A DNA stretch of 64,000 nt from Climacium dendroides. Its lineage: Eukaryota > Streptophyta > Bryopsida > Hypnales > Climaciaceae. The position numbers were made by a program, and so were the translations under genes. Shown here one piece after another: positions 55,264-64,000 of the stretch. The stretch's first letter is position 1, and each line of letters begins with the position of its first letter. Where the stretch lies: positions 17,899,345 to 17,963,344 of the forward strand of contig OX467089.1 in NCBI GenBank assembly GCA_950106755.1, in the 5' to 3' direction. A model generated the notes under the pieces. It made no database searches. It saw only the letters and a list, made by a program, of their open reading frames with translations, and was not told where the DNA came from.

Positions 55264-57358
55264 ATGAGTGTGATGGCTTCCAAGGCAAGCCGGCGCAAGT
55301 TGAAGGATCTGCCAGAAGACTCGGACGAAGAGATGCCGCCGTCACCGCCCGGCCAAGGACGATTCCGGTGATGAAGGTGGTGCCGGAAGTTCCCATCGAG
55401 GAGGAGTGGCTGGAGCACCTACAACGGAACCTCACTAACATGGGGTGTGAGGGTTTTATAGAGGTTCCTTGAGGCATCAGAGAGGAGAGTTTAGTGTCTG
55501 ATCTGCTTCGTCCGGAAAGCAGTATCTTGGATACCACCCTCCGGACGAAGCGAGAATTGTGGTCGGTTAACATATGGAGAGCCGTCTACAAGCTCCGGAT
55601 GGCATCGGACAAAGTTATGGAGGGCAAATTCCGAGCGTCGGCCAATCCGAAGGAGGGTCACCAGGTTTCCAATTTGGTGAATCCAAAGTATCGGGATGTG
55701 ATAGCGTTTCTCAACCCTATCCTTCATCCGACCAAGCCAAGGCAAGTGGTAGCCAAGGTGGCTTCCGCCATCTTGGGGAGTCTTCAAGGTAAAATGATGA
55801 TGGATTGGGCAGCCGTCATCCACAAATTGATAGGAGACCTTGTGCGTTCCCTCTGGCTGATGAAGAAAGGTGTGAGCCCTCTTCTGGCTTACATCTCCCA
55901 CGTGTATGCCCGGCACTCCCTGCTCAAGACGAACGAGAAGATTGCCTATCAAGAGCTAGTTCAACTCCAGCAGTATGGAGGAGAAGAACTTTCTCCTCGA
56001 GAAGGACCAAACAATGAGGAGATGGATGAAGAGGAGACGCCCACTCCTCTAGTGAAGAGTCCATGGCGGAATAGGACTCCACTAGTAAGGCCGATAGAGG
56101 ATCCTACCGCGCTAAAGCCACTGGAGGAGGAAGTTCCGGAACGGAAGGAAGAAACCAAACCGGCTCCGCAAGAAGTTCGACCTTCTTCACAAGAGGTTGG
56201 ACCGGTGCAACCGCAAGCTGGTCCCGCCCAGACTGAGACCAAACCCTCCCGGATCAGACTTACGGAGGCGGAGGAGGGAGATAGAATCGAAATCCTATTA
56301 AGGGGACATTGATAGAAGATATCGCGGAAATGGTCCAGCACATTGTATGGCGAGCGGACGATCTTATGAAGGTTCTCTTCAATTATGAGGAGACCCTCAA
56401 GCGGGTGTGCCGGAAGATGGCACTGACTAACCGGAATGACAATTTTCGGAGGACGGATGCATTGGTGGCGCCGAAAAAGCAAAATGCCCTTTTGATAGAG
56501 GAGCAGGAGCGGTTGGTGACGGAGTTGGGGGCTTTACGAGTGGAGAAACGGACATTGCTGGATCGAGTCCAGGAATCGAAATTCAAGTGCGTCAAATTGG
56601 AGAGCAATCTACGCACAGCCCAAGAGACGTCTAGAGTCATAGGAGAGGACCACCGCCGGCAGATAGCAGCACTGTACCAGGGTGTGGTTCGGCTCCGGAG
56701 TTCATTGGAAGTACCGGTGGACTACATCAACAAAGCCCGACTGTTCGAGGCCAACTTCGATGCAACCACCAACTCGAGCCGGGTGTTTATCCATCATCAA
56801 GTATTTACTGGAGCAGGCGAGATGGATGGACGCCTCCTGGGTCGATTTGCGAGATATGATGGAGTATCTGGCTCCCGTAGAGTCAGATCCGGTAACTCCT
56901 TCTTCCCCTTCCGCTCAGACTTTGGTGGTTCCGGCGGGTGATGATCTGGAATCCATCGTTATAGTAGTATTCTCGGTGGTACCGTTTGGTCCGGAGCTTT
57001 CACCACCGCCCGGAAGGCTAGAAGGAGTGGATTGGAGTGTTGTGGTACCCCAAGAAAGTGAAGACCTCCTTCCGATGACCCTACTCATTGACCTTCAGGT
57101 ACTCCTACGAAGACTCATGGGGGCCGGTTGATATAGTCTTTTCCTCGTCAAAAGATGACCCAGAAGGATTCTCGGGGAAGTCCGGAAGTTCCGATAGTCG
57201 GAATCCGGAGTGTAGATAGGGACACCAACATCGTGGGGATCTCGAGATGGGAAGCAAGGGGTCCGGATGTGTTTTCTCTAGGGAGTAGCCGGAAGCAAAT
57301 CAATCTGGACTTGTTGAAGGACCTTGCTCCTCCCACGGATAAGGATCCAGAGGAATAG
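55264..57358 (+). pseudogene. Gag-like/coiled-coil retroelement protein, copy D
   Basis: ATG at 55264 opens MSVMASKASRRKLKDLPE but stops at 55374; a shift leads into the homologous frame (KVVPEVPIEEEWLEHLQRNL, MGCEGFIEVP). A TGA then stands where other copies have Trp (PWGF or PWNL). The next part (55494-56312) keeps LWSVNIWRAVYKL, EGKF, NPKEGHQV and LHPTKPRQVVAKVASAILG. Further frame changes near 56310, 56690 and 57130 lead to the C-terminal end (INLDLLKDLAPPTDKDPEE). It is more damaged by shifts than copies A, C and E. Confidence 0.6.
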
Positions 57359-59078
57359 TATGCAGTAGTGTATATAAGCGACAGTACCGGAGTCCGGCCA
57401 TCAAAAGCTGGAAAAATAGGATCTAGATATTATCGGAAATCTAGTGGACCAGTAGGAATGTTTTGTGGGATTTTTAGGATGATGTTAGTTTTAATATAAG
57501 TTAGGTTTTGATGGACCTTTCTGGTCATTCACATCCGTCCCATTATTTTCAGCGTGTATCTTTTTGAGCTTAATCCAAGTGTTTGGAGGTTTCCATTTTC
57601 TATCTTTTTGTATTTGGTACATGCTTGTGGGGGATGTGGGTCCATTCGTGCTTTTCTGGATGCTGAGAATTTACCTTGAGTAGCAAGAGTCGACTTTGTC
57701 AGTGGTTTCCAGGCATCACTAACTTGATGGGGAGATCGGCCGGATTGTTCCGACAATAGTGTTAGTGTACTACCGCCTGGATGCCGGTCTAGCCTGAGGG
57801 TAGGATATGGCCTTAGGTGAAAGGATATCTTAGTGTTTGGTTAAGGTTAGAATGTCGTTGTAGTCCTTGACCGTCCCTGCGTGACCTGGTCCGGTAAGCA
57901 TTCCGGATCTGAGAGGTGATGGAAGAATAGGACTATCACAGCATAGAGTAAGCAATTTCCCTATTATACTCACAAAAATCACTCTAGAGCATAACAAAAT
58001 GACCCTAAAGATCGAACCCACGAGATCCTGTGAAGTAGCTAACTCTAACAAGGAGATAAACCCAATTAAACCTTTTAATTCTACTTTTCCGGTTCTACCT
58101 CTGACGACCGGAATGTCAAACAACAACCGGAAGACTCCGACCGGATTGTATCCTACTTCCGGTTTTACTAGTTCCCCGGTTTCTGGACTGACTTCTCAAT
58201 TCTGGACCCTGCAACTTCCGGTCCTATATACCCTCCTGGGCGGATCCGATCCGGTCCACCCTTCTGTACCCGGTTTAGTTTTACCTCTGTTTTACCATCA
58301 GAGGGTTCGCCGCTTGCTTTTGAAAGTGGTAGGCCCACCACTCCTTCCGTGAATTATAGTGGCTGAAGACCCACTTTCCTATCCACTGATCCCCTAACTA
58401 ACACGGATCCGGTTTGGTCCTTCATAGTAATCCGGATAGCAACCCGAATCACAGGTCACACAAAGACCCCCCGTATGATCCTCTCATACTACAACGACCT
58501 TGACACTGATCCGTTCCGTACGAAGTTGGGTGGCTACAAGTGCATCCGTCTGTTCCAACATCTACGAAAGTTCTTCCGTTCACAACGGTGGCAAGACCTC
58601 ACAGGAGTCAGGATACTCGACCGGATTTCCCACCCAGGAGTTCTAGCGCAGCTAAGGAATCCCTCCTTATCCTCCTAGCCTAATCAACGGATCTCTTACT
58701 CGGAATGCTAAACTTCTGTAGCTGTTGAGGCACTGGAATCCACTCCTAATTCTTCATAACCTACTCACATGTACCTAGAACCGGAAACATACATCAAGGG
58801 GAGAAACTCTACCAACACCTCCGTACTCACCTTCCTATTCTGACTCCGTGCACTCTTACCAATACTCGGGAAAAATACACAAAAGTTAGTTTAAAGGTAG
58901 GTACACAAGGAAATGCCAAAAGAACTCTCTCCTCGTCTCCAGCTCAGAGACTGTTTTATATACAAAAAGCAAAAAGCAAAAAGTGAATACATGATTTCCG
59001 CCTCTGAAGGCGCTGACAATCCAGTCCTACCTTATCCTAACCGGATTCTATTCCGGTTCCTATCTATAAGTCCTATTT
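57359..59078. other. 3' DNA of copy D and 3' DNA of copy E, meeting tail to tail
   Basis: 57333-57920 pairs with 54036-54765 as an inverted repeat. 58790-59060 matches the 3' region of copy B. The boundary between the two elements is somewhere near 57920-58400. No gene. Confidence 0.45.
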
Positions 59079-60761
59079 TTACAATCCTTCCTGTTCCGTC
59101 TCATACACTCGGGATCCAATGGTAGGGCTCTCATCAGGTCTCTCCAACTGCTCGAAGACCTCATTTAGATTCCGGTTCCGTTCCCCATCCGTAGGTAGAA
59201 CCGGATGGTCTTCCTCAGTTTCCGGGGAGTCCAAATCTATCGGCTGATGTCCAGTCGAGGGCATCTCCTTCTTTGCCCTACTTGACTGGGGCGTCTTGTC
59301 CTTTCCCGGCTCCTGAGCTACGTCTTCCGAAAACAAGTCCGGAAGAGAAATTTCAGAGAGCCGGACCGGAACTTCTGTCAACTTCTGGCTGCTCTCCACG
59401 ATCCGGTCTGCTGACTCCCGTGCCTTGGATAGGATCTTCTCCATCTGCTCCTCAAAATCGGTGAGGATGTGCACCACCCTGGTTCCGGATATCTTCTTGT
59501 CCTTGTGCACCTCCTCTTCGAACAGGCGCGCCTTGGTGACCGCAGTTCCGGGTCCTCCAAGCACGTCCTTCACTTCTGCGGCCAACTTCTTCATTTCCTC
59601 CGCCATCTCCTTTGTCGCGGTGGCGTTCTCGAGCAACGCGAATAGTTCTGCCTTGAGGGTGTCCACCTCATCGTGTTGCCGCTTGCTGTCCTCCTTCATC
59701 TTCCGGAGCTCTTCCGGATTGATAACACTCTCAGCCACCTTCCGCGGCAACTAACTGTCCGGTTCCGCTCCGATTAATTCCGTGATCTCCCCGAGCGTCC
59801 GCTTCTTAACTTCCCAATCCGTCCGGATTCCGCAGAGGATCCCAACCAACTCGTCGAACGGATCTACGGTTCCCTATCCGGATGCCACATTCGGTCCGGT
59901 TGGAGTCTCACCTCTGCGCGGCCGCGGATGTCTCGGGGGCATTCCTCGATTCCGAGCCGGTGTGGTCTTCTGCCTCTTGGCGGGAACATACGGTTCCTCC
60001 TCTTCCTCTTCTTCTTCTTCTTCCTCCTCCTCCTCGGTTTCGTTTCCGGAATCCGCTTCTTGGTCGGACTCGGATTCTCCGTACTTCATGGTCCGCTCCT
60101 GGGCCTTCCACACCTTCAGCTCCACTTCCGTCAGCAGTTCCTGTTGCTGGTAGAGGTGGTACACATAAGGGCACAGTGGGGTAGCCCTACTTCTCCCCAC
60201 TCTTGTAGTAAGCTGGGACACCAGATCAAAGAAGATCCGGCCCCAGTCTATTTTCCAGGTTCCGTTCAGTGCTCCGAAAATCGTGTTAGCCAAGGTGATA
60301 GTCACCCTGGTGGGCTTTTCCGGATGCAAAACCGGAACCAGGAACTGGAGCAGGCGTCGCTCCCGGTCATCGAGGCAGTCTTCGACCGCGTAGCCGTCCT
60401 TCGGGTTTACTACGCTTCCGAACTTGCCCTGGACAAAATCATCCTTCCGGTTGGCAAGCCCGAGTCCTCCTGGCCGGAATCCGTATACGTCCCGCCACAA
60501 AGCCTCGGTCCATTGGACCGGATTCCCTCTTAGGGTGTTATCGAACTGATTCGATACGCCACTCAGGATTTCTCTAACCATCTTCTCATCTTTGAAACCC
60601 CAAGGTTTCAAAGCTAACCCCTGACAATCCATTAATGATAAATCCTCTCTAAGCTCTCCCTGTTCCAGTTCCTTGGTCGGCATGACCGGAACCACTTTTC
60701 TAAGCTTTATTTCACTCGGAGGTGGGGTGTTAGAACCTCTCTTCCGGTTCAGCCGCGGCAT
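59079..60761 (-). pseudogene. Gag-like/coiled-coil retroelement protein, copy E (best preserved)
   Basis: One frame of 561 codons from ATG at 60761 (MPRLNRKRGSNTPPP), broken only by TAG at 59876-59874 and TAG at 59753-59751. The first 295 residues hold the family region: LMDCQGLALKPWGFKD, NQFDNTLRGNPVQWTEALW, FVQGKF, NPKDGYAVEDCLDD, LHPEKPTRVTITLANTIFGAL, YVYHLYQQQELL. A run of about 16 Glu and a basic, Arg/Pro-rich stretch follow. After the second TAG a coiled coil (ELRKMKEDSKRQHDE) and HQPIDLDSPETEEDHP follow. Of all copies this one has the longest intact N-terminal ORF and could still make that part. Confidence 0.7.
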
Positions 60762-61358
60762 GAGGGTAGCTCTATCCGGTTTTCACTCTCTACAGTCCTA
60801 ACAAGGGAGCGCCGACACTCAGATGTTCCGCTCCACCTGTAAACTAACCTATTGGCGTGCTCACACTCTCAGTCTCTCACGTATCCGCTCGCACTCAAGG
60901 TCTCACCCACTCATGTCCGGAGGAGATCTCTCCGTCTCACACCCCTCACTCACTTCCGGACCCTCTTGTACTTCCTCTCCCTTGCCGTGGTCAACAATAA
61001 AAACGTTAGGCGCTAAATCAGGACATGACAGCACGTGGAAATCCAGAGACCTGAAAATGGGCAGGGTCAGGCTTTATATAGTCCTAACGCCCTGGACTGT
61101 CTTTATGACCGATCGGATATCCGGTCCAGTTCTTGACATCCGGTTACCTCCTAATCCGGTCAACAAGATTACGGTTGGAAATACTATCCGGTTGTACATC
61201 TAATCCGTTCCGCTTTGACCTAAAACCGGATTAGTTCCGTAAGGTCCTTTTGTGACTATTTTTGGATTTATCTTTCTCTCTAGATGAATCCGAATACCTA
61301 TTTCTAATTTCTGGTTCACTCAAAAAGGTAAACAAATAAAAATAAAAAATATGAGTTG
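60762..61358. other. Leader of copy E and flank
   Basis: TCCGG-rich to about 61210, then AT-rich. No gene. Confidence 0.4.
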
Positions 61359-61502
61359 TCACATAAGGTGAGAGCGCTTCCCACCATTTGGAGGATTGTC
61401 CACAACCCCATCATCGATGGGTTTCATGGAGAAATCCATTATGGACTGCGCGGTGACCATGGAATACATGATGTTGTCCACTCCGTTTTGTGATATGATG
61501 AA
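61359..61502 (-). CDS. Probable terminal exon, gene unknown
   Basis: An open stretch of 47 codons and TGA follows an acceptor-like TATGATCAG. It contains NGVDNIMYSMVTAQSIMDFS and PNGGKRSHLM. It may be the last exon of the HAD/FCP1-like gene to its right, 260 bp away on the same strand. Confidence 0.3.
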   Translation of the reverse strand, partial: FIISQNGVDNIMYSMVTAQSIMDFSMKPIDDGVVDNPPNGGKRSHLM

Positions 61503-61763
61503 CTGATCATAAAAAGAGAAGGAATTAGCACAAGCAACACAATACTCGCCAGAATGAATTCACATGACCCAAAGTAAATAAAGGATTGTCTTATCGCAAA
61601 ATTATGAAATAGGCAACGTGCATGATAATTCTACATTCATATAGTGGGCTACAACAGAGATTTACATGCTAACAACCCGCGAGTTCGAATTAACACAAAC
61701 TGGAATAGAGGAGAGGCCAATACCCTAGGAAAACTACGAATCCCCACCCTCTCCTTTCAGACA

Positions 61764-62645
61764 CTAATGACAAAGAATGTATTCAACGTCTTTCTTTCGC
61801 TTCGCTCTATCCGAAAATTCAATTTCCTGCCATGTTCGACCAAGATGCTTCTCACTCCACTCAAGGAAAAGAATATTGGATACGTGGAGTGCGTCCGCTA
61901 GCTCCCTAAACACGGTTTGATCTGGTTCTTCACTAAGACTCCAACCTCCCATGACATTGTCTTTTCGAAAGCGGCACAACCCTGTGGACCTGGCCTCGTG
62001 CAAGCGTCGAATCCAAGGAAGGAGATTTTCGATAAGGATTCCATCTGTCGTCCCATGCCCTTCATACGACCATGAATCAAGAAGGATTACATTTCTTGAG
62101 TCATTCATGAAGTGCTTTGCGGGACTAACGTCGATGAAAATTGTATTTTCCCTCGAGAACCTCGAAGCCTTCAACCCGTATAACTTCCACAAGGGTTTGA
62201 GGAGCAAGTCTTCCCTGGTCCCCTTGAGCCAATAGTTCAATAGCTTACCCCGCCCGCTTTTGAACTTCATGATATTACACTGCTCGTACCCCATGATAAA
62301 CCACGGGGCCTCTAAGCCTCTAAACATATAATCGCAAATTTTTTGGACCGTGGACCTCTTCATTGAGCTCCAGACCGTGACGGTCGCAAAGGAGGTTAGC
62401 TCTTGGAGGAAGGCTTTCCAGTGGGGTCGAAGGGACCCGTTTGAAATCGACGAAGCAATTATCTACTGAAGAGCCAAGCTCACTAGGTTCAGCGAAACGC
62501 TTCTCTCTCGAAAAATACCTCTTATCCTCAATTACGCACAGCACTCCATTCAGATCCAAGATGACGTTGAGCCACTTCTTTGTCACCGTGGATGTGAACG
62601 GAGGTTGAACTAGGCCCTCCTCCTCAACTACCGAAGCGCATGCTT
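61764..62645 (-). pseudogene. HAD/FCP1-like phosphatase domain protein, frameshifted
   Basis: The minus strand reads TVTKKWLNVILDLNGVLCVI, the DxxGxL nucleophile motif of HAD-superfamily FCP1/NLI-interacting-factor-like phosphatases, though the second Asp of DxDx is Asn. After a one-base frame change near 62430 the homologous frame continues RPHWKAFLQELTSFATVTVW, then SSMKRSTVQK (motif II-like VWSS), later NTIFIDVSPAKHF and NVILLDSWSYEGH (late HAD acidic region), and DNVMGGWSLSEE, stopping at 61764. The changed nucleophile region and the shift argue for a pseudogene, possibly a transposon-captured copy. Confidence 0.55.
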
Positions 62646-62758
62646 CACTGCTACCCTACTCACGAATTACAGCAAAATGAGCCGACAGTTAAACCAATGC
62701 ACTGCCAAACCATTCTGAGTACTGTAAAAAAAAGAGGACAAAATCTACTCTTTCGTGT

Positions 62759-63127
62759 TCAAGCAGGAAGAATGTGATGAAGAAATCCACAATTTCCAGA
62801 ACCCGACCAACCAGTCAAACCATGACTGAGGACAATGCTAGAACTCACCGCAGCACTAGTCAAACCGCCCGTGGAAGTTATCGTAGGAGCATCGATGTAT
62901 TCTGGCGGAGGAAAATGCATCTCCAGTAGTGAGTCACCTGGCAACCCTCCTTCCACCTCTCCTCCATCAAGAAGATCGCAGCCAGAACTCTCTATCTCAG
63001 CGACCGCTGGACAAGGCGCATCAAGATCCACGAAAGTATCTCCACGCGACATGATTGCCTCCGTGCACGCATCTTGGGGGCTGCAACCCAGAGATGAGAC
63101 ATCCGCAGCAAGATCGAGACATGGCAC
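62759..63127 (-). CDS. Acidic open stretch upstream of the HAD-like gene
   Basis: 123 codons, low complexity and acidic (ESSGCDLLDGGEVEGGLPGD), on the same strand as the HAD-like pseudogene and separated from it by about 110 bp. It could be an upstream exon of that gene. No domain recognised. Confidence 0.25.
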   Translation of the reverse strand: MPCLDLAADVSSLGCSPQDACTEAIMSRGDTFVDLDAPCPAVAEIESSGCDLLDGGEVEGGLPGDSLLEMHFPPPEYIDAPTITSTGGLTSAAVSSSIVLSHGLTGWSGSGNCGFLHHILPA

Positions 63128-63354
63128 AACAGAATCAACACTTTGAGAGCCTGCGGCTGAGACAATTGAACACGAAAAGATGTTTGGTAAGAGAAGAGTA
63201 TATTACAATGTCTCATGAAGAGATTTAATGATACAAAGAGCGTACAGTTTGGCCTATCCTAAAACTAACTCTGCGTATACGTGCTAGGCAAACTAATAGA
63301 TGCACAGCGGAAGGAGTTTCAACTCGAATCGAGGTGAAATAGAGGCTAAGAGAG

Positions 63355-64000
63355 TCACGAGGAACAACCTAGAGGAGCACCAGTCACAGGGTCCTGTGAC
63401 TGCTCCGCATCTACTCCCTCCGCCGGCGTACTGCCTACGATGTCCTCCTCCTCAGAATCCAAAGGGATGGATGCATTATTGTGTTCAATGCCCTCCAGAA
63501 CTTCATCTTCGCTCTCCACACGGGCCTCTGCTACGGCGTCGACAATGTTGGTGGCATCAGAGAATGGAGTTGGCTGCGGAAGGATGGCCTCGAAGTTCGT
63601 CGTATTCAGCGACGGGTTTGTCGAAGCCGTTGGCTGCTGCCTTGTACTGTCCGCGGAAGCGTAAGCCTGGTTGCCAATCATCAACTGGGAAGAGGTCTCA
63701 GCAGGCGAATTTTGTTGCAAGGGCTACACGGCCAGCGGAAACTCCATGTTCAACGCACGTATGGTTGATGACAACAAATGAGGCATCGTCCCAACGAAGT
63801 CCTTCATCATCTGCTGGTTTTCCACTCTCGCCCTTTTGTTTTCCTCCCTCTGCTCCTACCGGGCCCTCTCGTTCTCTTCCCTGTTGGCTTGTATTAAATC
63901 AATCACCCACTTCTGGTCCAAGGGGATTGATTCTTGCGCAGGTTTCTTCCTCTTCTGGAATAGGCGCCTGTTCGAGACCAGGGTCAGGTCCGATTGAGTG
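63355..64000 (-). pseudogene. Coiled-coil protein remnant running off the window
   Basis: From the right edge the minus strand reads RRLFQKRKKPAQESIPLDQK, then DLIQANREENERAR, TAG, EQREENKRARVENQQMMKDF, LSSTIRALNMEFPLAV, TAG, LQQNSPAETSSQ and a Ser/Thr/acidic tail to TGA at 63357-63355. Basic start, coiled coil and acidic tail resemble C-terminal parts of plant trihelix-like or PIF/Harbinger accessory proteins, but this is only a resemblance in layout. The two TAG codons stand where Gln would fit. Confidence 0.4.

Overview
The window looks like nuclear DNA of a green land plant (or close streptophyte relative). The evidence is a phytol-kinase-type gene with a plastid-transit-like N-terminus, plant-type PSD1 and MZM1/LYRM7 gene pieces with GT-AG introns, a decayed nuclear copy of plastid trnV-GAC, and a very high load of transposons in AT-rich DNA. 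No feature fixes the species. The transposon complement is unlike what I know from common seed plants, so a bryophyte, lycophyte or fern is possible, but that is a guess.

Layout. 1-1.1 kb: a 33-34 bp minisatellite and GATGTCC-rich DNA. 1.1-6 kb: two decayed copies (A, B) of a gag-like, coiled-coil retroelement family. 6-14.2 kb: mostly AT-rich DNA with a small transposon-like gene, the first two coding exons of a phosphatidylserine decarboxylase (PSD1) gene, a trnV-GAC relic and orphan exons. 14.4-18.7 kb: decayed repeats and a fold-back MITE. 19.1-36.6 kb: a Plavaka-like (KDZ superfamily) transposase gene of nine exons that still reads open for about 875 codons, with its catalytic D, D and E in place. 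Its third intron holds a complete 13.3 kb Mutator-like element (MULE, 20623-33962) with long terminal inverted repeats and a perfect 10-bp target duplication. 37.7-39.2 kb: a 349-bp tandem array with strong hairpins. 40.7-43.3 kb: the clearest host genes, MZM1/LYRM7 (+) and VTE5-like (-). 45-61 kb: three further retroelement copies (C, D, E), an inverted 3' fragment, and a hAT relic. 61.3-64 kb: a broken HAD/FCP1-like gene and coiled-coil remnants.

Most notable is the MULE. Besides a transposase with a SWIM zinc finger, it carries on the opposite strand a large spliced gene. I read that gene as a ParB-like domain joined to a permuted (beta-class order) DNA methyltransferase. Between the two genes, and in my model inside intron 1 of the methyltransferase gene, lies an array of 13 copies of the interrupted palindrome TCTCG-GTGG-CGAGA. 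Most copies sit 115-117 bp apart, close to 11 helical turns. A ParB-like protein, a DNA methyltransferase and a phased palindromic array on one eukaryotic transposon look like a self-marking or self-regulating module that I do not recognise as described. Its parts are visible in the sequence; their joint function is inference.

The retroelement copies decay in a striking way. Long single reading frames remain without frameshifts in three copies and are broken almost only by TAG, TGA or TAA codons that C-to-T changes of CAG, CGA or CAA would explain. This is what long-term cytosine methylation would do.
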